64,000 nt of DNA from Nocardioides sp. J54 (GTDB lineage Bacteria > Actinomycetota > Actinomycetes > Propionibacteriales > Nocardioidaceae), in the NCBI RefSeq assembly GCF_000519005.1, contig NZ_JAER01000022.1, forward strand, positions 1 to 64,000, read 5' to 3'. A model generated the notes under the pieces. That model worked only from the letters and a program-made list of their open reading frames with translations. It was not told where the DNA came from and ran no database searches. This document shows positions 43,682 to 53,802 of the stretch, piece after piece. The first letter of the stretch is position 1. Every line of letters begins with the position of its first letter. Made by a program: the position numbers and the translations under genes.

Positions 43682-44499
43682 GCAAGTCCCCCTGCGAACT
43701 GTCCGGCCGCCACCAGCTCGGGGCCGAGGAACCGGCGCCCGATCGTCGCGAACTCCGCCGGGGAGCCCGTGGTGGAGAAGGTGTACGTCGGCTCGCCGGC
43801 CGGCCGCATCAGGCCGGTGTCGGCGAGCATCCGGTAGACGTCCTTGGCGCACTCCTCGGCGCTGCTCACCAGGGTCACCTCGTCGCCCATGACGTAGGAG
43901 ATGACGCCGGTCAGCAGCGGGTAGTGGGTGCAGCCGAGGATCAGGGTGTCGATGCCGAGCTCGCTCAGCGGGTCGAGGTACTCGTGCGCGACGGCGATGA
44001 GCTCCTCGCCGCCCGTCACGCCGGCCTCGACGAAGTCCACGAAGCGCGGGCAGGCACGCGTGGTCAGGGAGATCTGGGGCGCCGCGGCGAAGGCGTCGTC
44101 GTAGGCCATCGACTCGGCGGTGGACCGCGTGCAGATCACGCCGATCCGGTTGTTGCGGCTGGCGGCGACCGCGCGCCGGGTGGCCGGGTAGATCACCTCG
44201 ACCACCGGGACGTCGTACCGCTCGCGGGCGTCGCGCAGCATCGCGGCGGAGGCGGAGTTGCACGCGATGACGAGGGCCTTGACACCCTGCTCGACGAGGT
44301 GGTCGAGGCACTCGAGGGCGTACTCGCGCACCTCCCCGATCGGCTTGGGGCCGTACGGCTGGCGGGCGGTGTCGCCGACGTAGGTGATCGACTCGTGCGG
44401 CAGCTGGTCGATGACCGACCGTGCGACGGTGAGCCCGCCGAACCCGGAGTCGAAGATCCCGATAGGGGCATCGACGTCGAGGTGGTCGTGGTTCCGCAC
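43678..44499 (-). CDS. murI: Glutamate racemase
   Basis: 273 residues. Makes D-glutamate for peptidoglycan. The two catalytic Cys are in [11 protein letters not shown] (Cys80) and [11 protein letters not shown] (Cys190); substrate motifs are [17 protein letters not shown] and [16 protein letters not shown] start. Coupled to the Rv1339-like gene downstream. CGTCATGACG (44555-44564) lies in the divergent gap to the phosphodiesterase-like lipoprotein gene. Confidence 0.96.
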   Translation of the reverse strand: MRNHDHLDVDAPIGIFDSGFGGLTVARSVIDQLPHESITYVGDTARQPYGPKPIGEVREYALECLDHLVEQGVKALVIACNSASAAMLRDARERYDVPVVEVIYPATRRAVAASRNNRIGVICTRSTAESMAYDDAFAAAPQISLTTRACPRFVDFVEAGVTGGEELIAVAHEYLDPLSELGIDTLILGCTHYPLLTGVISYVMGDEVTLVSSAEECAKDVYRMLADTGLMRPAGEPTYTFSTTGSPAEFATIGRRFLGPELVAAGQFAGGLA

Positions 44500-44587
44500 C
44501 CGGCCAGACTACGGCGTCGGCCCCTCCCGGGTCGGCATTGCGGGACCGAGATCACGTCATGACGACGCTCACGCCTATGCTCGTGCG

Positions 44588-45658
44588 ATGACCTCTGGTG
44601 ACCGGCTCGGGCGCCTCCCGGGGACCGCCGCGGCGCTCGCCCTCGCCCTGCTGCTGCCCTTCCTGGCGAGCTGTTCCGGCGCGCAGGAGCAGCCGGCGTC
44701 GCGCCAGCTGGTGCCGACCTCGCAGCAGGTGCCGCGCGCCTCGGCGATCAACGGCAAGCGCGTCGTCGCCATCTCCCTCGACGGCCTCAACCCCCGCGCG
44801 ATCACCCGGCTCGGCCGCAGCCGGCTGCCGCACCTCTACCGGATGATCCGGGAGGGCGCCTACACCCTCAACGCCCGGGCCCAGGTCGAGCAGACGGTCA
44901 CCCTGCCCAACCACACGAGCATGGTCACCGGCCGCCGGATCCGCGCAGCCGCGGACGGCCACGGCGTCACGTGGAACACCCACCGCCCGGGGACGACGGT
45001 GCACGGGGCCGCCGGCCACGACGTGTCCTCGGTGTTCCGGACCGTCCACCGCGGCGGCGGTCGCACGGCGCTGTTCTCGACCAAGCAGAAGTTCACCCTC
45101 TTCGGCCGGTCGTGGTCGCAGGCCGTGCACCGCACGGTGATCCGCGACGCCGACGACGTCGCCCTCACGAGGCTCTTCCGCCGCGACATCGTGGCCACGA
45201 AGCGGTCCTTCGCCTTCCTGCACCTGGGCCTGGCCGACAAGACCGGCCACGCGCGCGGCTGGATGACCCGGCCCTACCTCGACGCCGTGGTGCGCCTCGA
45301 CCGGCTCGTCGGCCAGGTGCTGTCGACGGTCCGCAGCACGCCGCGCCTGGCACGCTCGACGGTCGTCGTCCTCACCGCCGACCACGGCGGCGTCCCGGGC
45401 ACGAACGGCCACGGCGCCGCGACCAGCTTCGAGAACTACCGCGTCCCGTTCATCGTCTGGGGCGCCGGCGTCGACCACGGCGACCTCTACGACCTCAACC
45501 CGACGCTGCGCAACCCCGGCCGCGGCCGCCCCGGCGTGAGCGGGGCGCAGCCGGTCCGCAACGGCGACCTGGCCAACCTCGCGACGAAGGTGCTCGGCCT
45601 CGGCCCGGTCGCGGGCAGCCTCTGGAACCGGTCGCAGCACCTGACCTGGCACCGCTGA
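44588..45658 (+). CDS. Alkaline phosphatase/nucleotide pyrophosphatase family lipoprotein
   Basis: 356 residues. Lipobox LASC (Cys29) after a hydrophobic leader, so it is anchored on the outer face. The catalytic domain shows VVAISLDGLNPRAITRLG (metal Asp), VTLPNHTSMVTG (nucleophile Thr in NHTSMVTG), HLGLADKTGHARGW and VVLTADHGGVPGTNGH (metal ligands). It hydrolyses phosphodiester or phosphomonoester bonds; the substrate is unknown. ATG start with TATGCT 6 bases upstream (44576-44581), suggesting a leaderless message. It is inserted, with the DUF3152 gene, between murI and cysM. Confidence 0.9.
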   Translation: MTSGDRLGRLPGTAAALALALLLPFLASCSGAQEQPASRQLVPTSQQVPRASAINGKRVVAISLDGLNPRAITRLGRSRLPHLYRMIREGAYTLNARAQVEQTVTLPNHTSMVTGRRIRAAADGHGVTWNTHRPGTTVHGAAGHDVSSVFRTVHRGGGRTALFSTKQKFTLFGRSWSQAVHRTVIRDADDVALTRLFRRDIVATKRSFAFLHLGLADKTGHARGWMTRPYLDAVVRLDRLVGQVLSTVRSTPRLARSTVVVLTADHGGVPGTNGHGAATSFENYRVPFIVWGAGVDHGDLYDLNPTLRNPGRGRPGVSGAQPVRNGDLANLATKVLGLGPVAGSLWNRSQHLTWHR

Positions 45659-45682
45659 TCGGGCCGGCACCCGGTCCCCCGG

Positions 45683-46534
45683 TCAGCGGCGCAGCTCGCG
45701 CAGCGTCGGCCACGGGTTGAAGCGGCAGCCCTGGGTGCCCTTCGACTGCTGCATCATCACCGGCGCGAGGGCGCCGCGGCGCGGGCAGGAGGCATGGCCC
45801 TTGCCGAGCCAGTGCCCGGTCTCGTGGTTGACGACCATGTGCCGGTAGGAGCGCAGCGAACGGCCGGCGCGGTTCCAGGCCGGGGAGGCGTGCTTCCAGC
45901 GGGTCGCGTTGATGATGACGTTGCGCCCGACCCGGCACGACCACTCCGCGCTGCACCCGGAGGAGAAGCCGGGGACACGGGACGCCGCCGAGATCCACAG
46001 CGTGAAGCCGCCGCCGGAGCGGACCGGGACGAAGCGCACTCCCCGGCCCCGCCAGCCGCGCGGGTCGTCGAAGGTCTCCTGGGCCTGCCGACGGAAGGTG
46101 GCGACGTCGGTGCGCACGGCGCCCTTGACCCGCACCGAGTAGCGGACGACGCGGCGCACGTCGACCCGGTGGCGCACGACCCCGGTCCGGGCGGTCGCGA
46201 TCGCCGTCTTCCGCTCGGGGTGGCGCAGGACGACCTTCACACCGAGCCGGTGGCCCACGTCGGCGGGCCGGACCTGGTAGCGGCGGCCGGTGGCACCGGT
46301 GATCGGTCGGTCGTCGCGCAGCCACTGGTAGCGCACCGTCGCCGGCGCCGGGCGCCACCGCCCGGGCTCGGCGCGCAGGGTCTGCCCGAAGCGGCGCACG
46401 CCGGTGACCTGCGGCGCCTCCACCTGGGTGAAGGCCGGCAGGTCACCCGAGCCGGGCGTCGCCTCGTCGGCGGCCGCCGGGGTGGCGACGGCGAGCACGC
46501 AGCACAGCGCGAGGACGGTTCCGCGGAGTCGCAT
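45683..46534 (-). CDS. Secreted DUF3152 protein with metallopeptidase-like motif
   Basis: 283 residues with a signal peptide (LRGTVLALCCVLAVATPAAA). An Ig-like or SH3-like region (QTLRAEPGRWRPAPATVRYQ) precedes the DUF3152 domain, which contains VNHETGHWLGKGH, an HExxHxxGxxH-type zinc motif with Thr-Gly-His spacing (HETGH). Four Cys suggest disulfides outside the cell. A zinc-dependent peptidase is likely but not proven for this family. It converges on the phosphodiesterase-like lipoprotein gene. Confidence 0.85.
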   Translation of the reverse strand: MRLRGTVLALCCVLAVATPAAADEATPGSGDLPAFTQVEAPQVTGVRRFGQTLRAEPGRWRPAPATVRYQWLRDDRPITGATGRRYQVRPADVGHRLGVKVVLRHPERKTAIATARTGVVRHRVDVRRVVRYSVRVKGAVRTDVATFRRQAQETFDDPRGWRGRGVRFVPVRSGGGFTLWISAASRVPGFSSGCSAEWSCRVGRNVIINATRWKHASPAWNRAGRSLRSYRHMVVNHETGHWLGKGHASCPRRGALAPVMMQQSKGTQGCRFNPWPTLRELRR

Positions 46535-46567
46535 CGCTCCACAATACGTCGCCCGTGGGGGCCGGGC

Positions 46568-47840
<1,273 letters not shown>

Positions 47841-47841
47841 G

Positions 47842-48288
47842 TCAGCTGCTCTCCTCTGCAGGGGTGACGGTGTCGACGATGGTGACCTCTTCCTCGGTCA
47901 CGACTCCGTCGATGATTCTGTAGGACCTGAACTCCACCGGACCGGGGTTATTCCCGTGCTCCCGCGTGCTGACGAGCACGTAGTGGGCACCGGGCTCGCT
48001 GGCCAGGTTGATGTCGGTGACGCTGGGGTACGCCTCCGTCGCGGTGTGCGAGTGGTAGATCACCACCGGCTCCTCGTCGCGATCGTCCATCTCCTTGTAG
48101 AGCTGGAACAGGTCGCTGGAGTCGTACTCGTAGAACGTCGGGCTGCCCGCCGCGTTCACCATCTCGACGTGGCGCACCGGCTGGTCGCTCCCGATCGGGC
48201 CCACGACCATGCCGCACGCCTCCACCGGGTGCTCCCGCTTGGCATGCTCCACGAGGGCGTCGTACGTCGCCTGGTCGATCCGCAACAC
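47842..48288 (-). CDS. mec: JAMM-type metallopeptidase Mec, CysO-cysteine hydrolase
   Basis: 148 residues. JAMM zinc motif: Glu in HPVEACGMVVG and the HSHTATEAYPSVTDIN block (His-x-His...Ser...Asp). Mec releases cysteine from the CysO-Cys adduct. Start GTG 48288 gives VLRIDQATYDALVEHA; TACGCT lies 7 bases upstream on the minus strand (48296-48301), suggesting a leaderless mRNA, and GGAG also precedes it. First gene of the mec-cysO-cysM operon. The longer frame to 48327 is unlikely. Confidence 0.93.
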   Translation of the reverse strand: MLRIDQATYDALVEHAKREHPVEACGMVVGPIGSDQPVRHVEMVNAAGSPTFYEYDSSDLFQLYKEMDDRDEEPVVIYHSHTATEAYPSVTDINLASEPGAHYVLVSTREHGNNPGPVEFRSYRIIDGVVTEEEVTIVDTVTPAEESS

Positions 48289-48381
48289 GCGCTCCAGCGT
48301 ATTGCGTCTGCCCCGCTCCCCCGGCATCGGGCCGGTAGTCGGATGGCTGGGCCGCCCCGCACCGGGGCGTCGACCGGCCCG

Positions 48382-49335
48382 TCAGCCCGTCGGGCTGACC
48401 GACTTCGCGCGGATCCGCTCCAGGCTGGGCCAGCGGACGTCGTGGACCCAGCCGAGCTTCTCCATGACCCAGATGACCCGGGCGGAGGTGTCGAGCTGGA
48501 ACCGCTTGACGCCGTGGCGGGCGGAGGTGGGGTCGGCGTGGTGGAGGTTGTGCCAGGACTCGCCGCCGGACGGGATGGCCAGCCACCAGACGTTGCCGGA
48601 GAAGTCGCGGGAGGTGAAGGGGCGCTCGCCGAGGGTGTGGCAGATCGAGTTGATCGACCAGGTGACGTGGTGGATCAGCCCGATCCGGACGATGGTGCCC
48701 CAGAAGAACGCGGTGAGCGCGCCCTGCCACGACCAGGTCAGCAGGAAGCCGAGGAGGGGCGGCAGGAAGAGCGAGGTGAGGACCCACAGCCAGAAGAGGC
48801 GGGAGATCCGGACCAGGTCGCGGTCCTTGGCGAGGTCGGGGGCGTACTTGTCGATCGGGGTCTGCTCGGGGTCGAACAGCCAGCCGATGTGCGCCCAGAG
48901 GAAGCCCTTGGTGAGGCCGCGCAGGCTGTTGCCGTAGCGCCACGGCGAGTGCGGGTCGCCGTCGCGGTCGGAGAACTTGTGGTGCTTGCGGTGGTCGGCG
49001 ACCCAGCGGATGACCGGGCCCTCGACGGCCATCGAGCCGAGGACGGCGAGGGTGATCTTCACCGGCCGGTTCGGCTTGAAGGACTTGTGCGTGAAGAGCC
49101 GGTGGTAGCCGACGGTGATGCCGTGCAGGGTTAGGCCGTACATCACGAACGTGATGAGCACGTCGCTCCAGCCCAGCCAGCCGCCCCACGCGACGGGGAT
49201 GGCGGCGAGGAACGCGACGAACGGAACGGCGATGAAGAGCCCGAGGGCGAAGCGCTCGGGCCACGACTGCGTGTCACCGCTCATGGTGGCGCGGACGGTG
49301 GTGTCGGTCCCGGCTCGGTCGTCGAGTGCGGTCAT
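48382..49335 (-). CDS. Acyl-CoA desaturase (delta-9 type, membrane)
   Basis: 317 residues. Three His boxes: HRLFTH (78-83), HRKHH (115-119) and HNLHH (near 263), with extra conserved His in LIHHVTWSINSICH. Four membrane segments. It introduces a cis double bond into acyl chains, tuning membrane fluidity. It is inserted between DUF2017 and mec, which adjoin in mycobacteria. ATG 49335; an in-frame ATG at 49284 is possible, but the longer N-terminus is common in relatives. Confidence 0.94.
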   Translation of the reverse strand: MTALDDRAGTDTTVRATMSGDTQSWPERFALGLFIAVPFVAFLAAIPVAWGGWLGWSDVLITFVMYGLTLHGITVGYHRLFTHKSFKPNRPVKITLAVLGSMAVEGPVIRWVADHRKHHKFSDRDGDPHSPWRYGNSLRGLTKGFLWAHIGWLFDPEQTPIDKYAPDLAKDRDLVRISRLFWLWVLTSLFLPPLLGFLLTWSWQGALTAFFWGTIVRIGLIHHVTWSINSICHTLGERPFTSRDFSGNVWWLAIPSGGESWHNLHHADPTSARHGVKRFQLDTSARVIWVMEKLGWVHDVRWPSLERIRAKSVSPTG

Positions 49336-49462
49336 CGGGGGTGCTCCAGGGCTTCGGCGGGCCTCATCACGGAAAGACTAGGCCCGTTGCTGCAGGGTCT
49401 GACCACCCGGTACCGCCGTACGGGATGCGTAGTCCCCCACCGGACGCCGACCTCTGGCCGGA

Positions 49463-50056
49463 TCAGCCGACTGAGCGGACCAGCGTCTCCTGGATGAAGC
49501 CGAGCCACTCGTAGATGTGGTGCGCCTGTGCCCGCGAGTCCTCGTCGGGCAGGGAGTACCAGAGCTCCTCGTCGTCCTCCTCGACCCCGAGCCGGGTGCC
49601 GAGCGCGAGCCGGAGGTCGGTGAGCGAGCGCAGCCAGACCAGCGCCGTCTCGTCGTCGAGCTCGACGTCGATCGCGAGCTCCTCGTCGAGGGGCTCGGCG
49701 GGCAGGCCGGCCTCCTCGAGGGTGTCGATGACGGTCGCCGCGGCGCGGGCCTTGCCGTCGCGCAGGCCGCCCTCGGTGAACCGCCGGAACTCCGCGGCAG
49801 CCTCGGCGTCCTCGCGGTAGGCGCTGGGGAACAGCCGGCGCAGGACCGGGTCCTCGGGCTCGGTGGTGGGGCCGGAGAAGTCGAGGAGCGCCTCCAGCGG
49901 GTCGCGCTCGGTGGCGGCGACCGCCGACTCGTTGTGCAGCAGCTCGACGAGCTGGGCGGCCAGGGAGCGCAGCAGGTCCGCCTCGAAGACCGAGAAGGTC
50001 GCGATGGCGCGCTTGCTGCGCCGGTGCCGGACGAAGCCGGTGGTCGGGGAGGTCAC
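49463..50056 (-). CDS. DUF2017 family protein
   Basis: 197 residues. Begins with a basic segment (GFVRHRRSKRAIATFSVFEA), then helices with LLRSLAAQLVELL and DPVLRRLFPSAYREDAEAAA, and ends ALVWLRSLTDLRLALGTRLG... with GVEEDDEELW. This family follows clpS across actinobacteria (Rv1332), suggesting a link to ClpS/ClpP-dependent proteolysis, though its function is unknown. The GTG start overlaps the clpS stop. Confidence 0.92.
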   Translation of the reverse strand: MTSPTTGFVRHRRSKRAIATFSVFEADLLRSLAAQLVELLHNESAVAATERDPLEALLDFSGPTTEPEDPVLRRLFPSAYREDAEAAAEFRRFTEGGLRDGKARAAATVIDTLEEAGLPAEPLDEELAIDVELDDETALVWLRSLTDLRLALGTRLGVEEDDEELWYSLPDEDSRAQAHHIYEWLGFIQETLVRSVG

Positions 50057-50367
50057 GCGTCGGTGGCCTTCGACAGGGTGGCCCACAGGCCGTACTCGTG
50101 CATCGCCTGCACGTCGCGCTCCATCTCCTCGCGGCTGCCGCTGCTGACGATCGACCGCCCCTCCTCGTGGACCTCCATCATCAGCTTCTCCGCCTTCTTC
50201 CTGCCGTAGCCGAAGTGCTTCTGGAAGACGAAGGTGACGTAGGACATCAGGTTCACGGGGTCGTTCCACACCACCGTCACCCAGGGGGTGTCGGCGAGCG
50301 TGATGTCGTCCGGGGTGAGGTCCTGCTGGACTCCCGGATCGACCTTCTCCGGGCTCGCGGTCGTCAC
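50053..50367 (-). CDS. clpS: ATP-dependent Clp protease adaptor ClpS
   Basis: 104 residues. Delivers N-degron substrates to ClpC/ClpA. The core is WVTVVWNDPVNLMSYVTFVF (Asn-Asp-Pro recognition loop), then GYGRKKAEKLMMEVHEEGRS and MERDVQAMHEYGLWATL. The unstructured N-terminus is normal length. Translationally coupled to DUF2017. ATG start. Confidence 0.96.
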   Translation of the reverse strand: MTTASPEKVDPGVQQDLTPDDITLADTPWVTVVWNDPVNLMSYVTFVFQKHFGYGRKKAEKLMMEVHEEGRSIVSSGSREEMERDVQAMHEYGLWATLSKATDA

Positions 50368-50424
50368 GGCTCCATGGTGGCACAGCGCCTCGGGGCGTCC
50401 CCGGGCACCACGGTCAGCCCACGG

Positions 50425-50958
50425 TCAGCACCACTTGTCGGCGAGCGTGGTGACCACGTTGAGGTTGCGGTTGGTCGCCACGACGTCGAGGGACTTCTCG
50501 ATCTTGTACGGGTCGACGGCGCCGGCCTCGTAGCCGGGGCCGAGCAGGACGTGCGCCGCGCGGCCGCGGACGACGACCTGGTTGACGTCGGTGCTGCGCT
50601 CGTGGACCGCGGTGACCCGGTCCGGGTCCGGCTCGTCGGCGAGCAGGTAGACGTAGTGCCGCTCGAGGTCGGGGCGGGTGAGCTCGCGCGCGTCGTCGGC
50701 GATGGCGCGCAGCTCGGCGGTCGTGAACACGATGGTGGGCACGGCGAAGCCGGCCCGCTCCTCGTAGGCCTTCTCCAGCACCGCAGCGACCTTCTGCGGC
50801 GACCGGTTGCCGATGGTGAGGCGGACGTTGCCGGTGTTGATGTGGGTCAGCACGTCGGTGCCGCCGGCGGCCTCGGTCGCGGCGACGATGTCGGCCTTGG
50901 GGAACTTGCGGTTGGGCCCGAGGTTGATGGCCCGCAGGAACGCGACGTACGTGGGCAT
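50425..50958 (-). CDS. DUF1697 family protein
   Basis: 177 residues. Family signature at the start: PTYVAFLRAINLGPNRKFPK, then NTGNVRLTIGNRSPQKVAAV, with the C-terminal DPYKIEKSLDVVATNRNLNV...L motif typical of DUF1697. A small soluble protein of unknown function. The ATG at 50958 follows CACAAT by six bases, perhaps another leaderless start. It is divergent from the MarR gene. Confidence 0.9.
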   Translation of the reverse strand: MPTYVAFLRAINLGPNRKFPKADIVAATEAAGGTDVLTHINTGNVRLTIGNRSPQKVAAVLEKAYEERAGFAVPTIVFTTAELRAIADDARELTRPDLERHYVYLLADEPDPDRVTAVHERSTDVNQVVVRGRAAHVLLGPGYEAGAVDPYKIEKSLDVVATNRNLNVVTTLADKWC

Positions 50959-50994
50959 CCCTGCATTGTGTCGTGCCTCACGGACACCTGACAT

Positions 50995-51011
50995 ACATAG
51001 GTTTCCAATGT
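50995..51011. promoter_or_regulatory. Palindrome ACAT-n-GG-n3-CC-n-ATGT before the MarR gene
   Basis: ACATAGGTTTCCAATGT has arms matching at 6 of 7 positions. It touches the -10-like TAGTTT (51011-51016) that lies 8 bases before the MarR start and is also upstream of DUF1697. Probable MarR operator. Confidence 0.5.
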
Positions 51012-51024
51012 AGTTTGGTTCCTC

Positions 51025-51456
51025 GTGCCCTCCACCCCCACGCCGCTGCACGGCGAGCTCACGATCCAGGCCGCACGCCTGGTCCGGCTGGTCCGCCGCG
51101 AGCACGCCTCCGCCGCCGGCCTGCGCGTGCTGTCCACCCTCGACGAGCTCGGACCCCAGTCGGTGACCGCGCTGGCGCAGGCCGACCACTGCTCGCAGCC
51201 GACGATGACCGGCCAGGTGCGCCACCTCGCCGGCCTGGGCTGGGTGACCAAGGAGCCCAACCCGGCGGACGCGCGGAGCAGCCTGGTGGCCCTCACCCCG
51301 GCAGGGCGCGCCGAGCTCGACCGGGTGCGTCGGCTCAACGCCGAGCTGGTCGCCGAGCGGCTGGCACACCACCCCGACCTGACCACCGACGACCTCGCCA
51401 CCGCCGTGACGGTGCTGAAGGCCGTCCTCGACCTCCCTCGGGAAGGAACTTCGTGA
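51025..51456 (+). CDS. MarR-family regulator
   Basis: 143 residues with a winged-helix MarR domain: LRVLSTLDELGPQSVTALAQ, HCSQPTMTGQVRHLAGLGWV and TKEPNPADARSSLVALTPAG. GTG start behind a leaderless -10. Its stop overlaps the start of the MFS gene (GTGA), so the two form a regulator-efflux operon, usually induced by the transported toxicant. Confidence 0.93.
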   Translation: MPSTPTPLHGELTIQAARLVRLVRREHASAAGLRVLSTLDELGPQSVTALAQADHCSQPTMTGQVRHLAGLGWVTKEPNPADARSSLVALTPAGRAELDRVRRLNAELVAERLAHHPDLTTDDLATAVTVLKAVLDLPREGTS

Positions 51457-52712
51457 CCACCACCGAGCCCACCGCACGCGCCGCAGGCCAGGAGGGATCG
51501 TTCCTCCGCCAGCCGCGCGCCGTCTGGGCCGTCACCTTCGCCTGCGTCATCGCGTTCATGGGCATCGGCCTCGTCGACCCCATCCTCAAGGAGATCGCAG
51601 CACAGCTGGACGCGACCCCGAGCCAGGTGTCGCTGCTGTTCACCAGCTACATGGCAGTGATGGGCGTGGCGATGCTCGTGACCGGGGTCGTCTCGACCCG
51701 CATCGGCGCGAAGCGCACGCTGCTGGTCGGCCTCGTGCTGATCATCGTCTTCGCCGGCCTCGCCGGCGCGTCGGGGTCGGTCGGGGCCGTGATCGGCTTC
51801 CGCGCCGGCTGGGGCCTGGGCAACGCCCTGTTCATCGCCACGGCCCTCTCGACGATCGTGAGCGCGTCGACGGGCTCGCTGGCCCGGGCCATCATCCTGT
51901 TCGAGGCAGCACTCGGCCTCGGCATCGCGTCCGGCCCCCTGGTGGGCGGACTGCTCGGCGAGCAGTCGTGGCGGGGCCCGTTCTTCGGCGTCTCGGTGCT
52001 GATGAGCGTCGCGCTGGTCGCGACGACGTTCTTCCTGCCGGCGACACCGCCGGCCGGTCGTCGTACGACGCTGGCCGACCCCTTCCGCGCACTGCGCCAC
52101 CCGGCGCTCGCCGTCATCGCCGTCGTCGCCGTCTGCTACAACCTCGGCTTCTTCTCCCTGCTGGCGGCCGGCCCGTTCGCACTCCCGGACGCCGGGATCA
52201 TGGAGATCGGCTGGGTCTTCTTCGGCTGGGGCCTGATGCTCGCCTTCACCTCGGTCGGGGCCGCCCCGTGGCTGCAGCGCCGCCTCGGCACGGTCCCCGC
52301 GCTCGTCGCCGCACTGGTGCTCTTCGCCCTCGACCTGGCCTTCATCGCGGTGGCAGCCGACACTGCCAGCCTGGTGGTCGTCGGGATCGTCGTGGCCGGC
52401 GCCTTCCTCGGCGTGGTCAACACCCTGGTCACCGAGGCCGTGATGGGCGCAGCGCCGGTCGAGCGCCCGGTCGCGTCGTCGGCCTACTCGTTCGTCCGCT
52501 TCACCGGCGGCGCCGTGGGCCCGTACGTCGCCCTCAAGCTCGCCGAGCACCAGGGGGCTGCCGCGCCGTTCTGGTTCGGGACGGTCGCCGTCGCGGTGGG
52601 CGTCGTGGCGATGCTCCTCGGGGCGCGCACGGTGACGCGGGCCCTGCACGGCGCGCCCGCTCCGCACTCCCCCGCGGAGGCCGAGGCGGAGGCGCTCGGC
52701 GACCTGGCCTGA
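51453..52712 (+). CDS. MFS efflux transporter
   Basis: 419 residues with 12 predicted membrane segments. Motif A-like VVSTRIGAKRTLLVGLVLII after helix 2 and motif C-like LGIASGPLVGGLLGEQSWRG in helix 5 point to a drug/proton antiporter. The start region FLRQPRAVWAVTFACVIAFM follows a short polar N-terminus. Coupled to the MarR gene, which probably represses it. The substrate is unknown. Confidence 0.93.
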   Translation: MTTTEPTARAAGQEGSFLRQPRAVWAVTFACVIAFMGIGLVDPILKEIAAQLDATPSQVSLLFTSYMAVMGVAMLVTGVVSTRIGAKRTLLVGLVLIIVFAGLAGASGSVGAVIGFRAGWGLGNALFIATALSTIVSASTGSLARAIILFEAALGLGIASGPLVGGLLGEQSWRGPFFGVSVLMSVALVATTFFLPATPPAGRRTTLADPFRALRHPALAVIAVVAVCYNLGFFSLLAAGPFALPDAGIMEIGWVFFGWGLMLAFTSVGAAPWLQRRLGTVPALVAALVLFALDLAFIAVAADTASLVVVGIVVAGAFLGVVNTLVTEAVMGAAPVERPVASSAYSFVRFTGGAVGPYVALKLAEHQGAAAPFWFGTVAVAVGVVAMLLGARTVTRALHGAPAPHSPAEAEAEALGDLA

Positions 52713-52753
52713 GCCGCCGGGGAGGCGCGCGCCGCGACAGCCCGTGAGCCGGG

Positions 52754-53227
52754 TCAGCCCATGATCAGGCAGGAGCTCGACGCGTAGGCGACGAGGCGGT
52801 CCTGGCCGTCGTACAGCTTCGCCTCGGCGAGCGCGGTGCGTCGCCCGCGCTGGATGACGGTGCCGACGGCGCGCAGCCGGCCGGAGTCGACGGTCACGGC
52901 CTTGAGGAACTTCACGGTCAGGTCGAGCGAGGTGTAGGCCTCCCCCACGGCGAGCGTCGAGTGCACGGCGCAGCCGCAGGCCGAGTCGAGCAGGGTCGCG
53001 TGGACGCCGCCGTGCACGCTGCCGATCGGGTTGTAGTGACGGGGCTCCGGGTCGAGCTCGAAGACCGCCGTGCCGCGCTCGGGGACGTCGAAGCCGGCGA
53101 AGCCCAGCGTGTCCGCGATCGGCGCGGGCGGCAGGTGGCCGTCGCGCATCGCCCGGAGCTGCTCGAAGCCGTCGAGCCCGGCCGGGTCCATCTGGGTCTT
53201 GATCACGGACTCAGTCATGGTGTCCAT
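52754..53227 (-). CDS. PaaI-type hotdog thioesterase
   Basis: 157 residues with a hotdog fold: HYNPIGSVHGGVHATLLDSA (catalytic region HGGxxATLLD), LAVGEAYTSLDLTVKFLKAV and RGRRTALAEAKLYD. It hydrolyses acyl-CoA thioesters, often aromatic ones. ATG 53227, with a second Met three codons later. It is divergent from the HxlR gene over a perfect palindrome, so it is probably controlled by that regulator. Confidence 0.9.
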   Translation of the reverse strand: MDTMTESVIKTQMDPAGLDGFEQLRAMRDGHLPPAPIADTLGFAGFDVPERGTAVFELDPEPRHYNPIGSVHGGVHATLLDSACGCAVHSTLAVGEAYTSLDLTVKFLKAVTVDSGRLRAVGTVIQRGRRTALAEAKLYDGQDRLVAYASSSCLIMG

Positions 53228-53241
53228 GACACCACCCGATG

Positions 53242-53264
53242 CTGGGTCTGTCAACGAGACCCAG
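53242..53264. promoter_or_regulatory. Palindrome CTGGGTCT-N7-AGACCCAG between thioesterase and HxlR genes
   Basis: Perfect 8-base arms spaced by GTCAACG, in the 56-base divergent gap. It lies 8 bases before the -10 element TATGCT (53272-53277) of hxlR and 15 bases from the thioesterase start. The expected binder is the HxlR protein. Confidence 0.7.
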
Positions 53265-53283
53265 ATCCTCCTATGCTGGCGGG

Positions 53284-53802
53284 GTGAGCACCGCGAGCAC
53301 CGTGAGCGAGCCGGCCGCCCTCGCCTGGTCGGTCGAGAACTGCACGCTGGGCCGGGCGATGGCGATCCTCGGCGAGCGCTGGACCGTGGTCGTGCTGCGC
53401 GAGGTCTTCCTCGGCGTGCGTCGCTTCGACGACATCCGGCGCCACTCCGGGATCCCCCGCCAGGTGCTGTCGGCCCGGCTCGCGACGCTCGTCGAGCACG
53501 GCCTGCTCCAGCGGGTGCCCTACCGCGCGGAGGGTGCGCGGACACGGCACGAGTACCGGCTCACCGCGATGGGCCTGGAGCTCCAGCCGATCCTGCTGGC
53601 GATCACCCAGTGGGGCGACCGCCACCTCGCCGACCCCGACGGACCGCCGATCACCTTCGTGCACCGCGACGGCTGCGACGCCCCGGTGCACGTCGAGGTC
53701 CACTGCGCCGCCGGCCACCGCATCGACGAGCCACGCGAGGTCGGCAGCCGCCCCGGCCCGGGCGCGCGACCGGCGACCGGCAGGAGCGGCGACCCGGCCT
53801 AG
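53284..53802 (+). CDS. HxlR-family regulator
   Basis: 172 residues with the HxlR winged helix: ENCTLGRAMAILGERWTVVV, REVFLGVRRFDDIRRHSGIP, RQVLSARLATLVEHGLLQRV and EYRLTAMGLELQPILLAITQ. It extends beyond the usual ~110 residues with a His/Cys-containing tail (VHRDGCDAPVHVEVHCAAGH) that could bind metal or a redox signal. Leaderless GTG start. Its stop overlaps that of the siderophore permease gene, tail to tail. Confidence 0.92.
   Translation: MSTASTVSEPAALAWSVENCTLGRAMAILGERWTVVVLREVFLGVRRFDDIRRHSGIPRQVLSARLATLVEHGLLQRVPYRAEGARTRHEYRLTAMGLELQPILLAITQWGDRHLADPDGPPITFVHRDGCDAPVHVEVHCAAGHRIDEPREVGSRPGPGARPATGRSGDPA

Noticed and set aside
44555..44564. CGTCATGACG as a regulator site
   Set aside because: Only a 10-base palindrome with no adjacent regulator; likely to arise by chance in GC-rich DNA.
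50847..52667. 606-codon minus-strand frame opposite the MFS gene
   Set aside because: Polar Glu/Arg/Gly/Asp-biased shadow of a membrane protein gene; the MFS and MarR genes explain the region.
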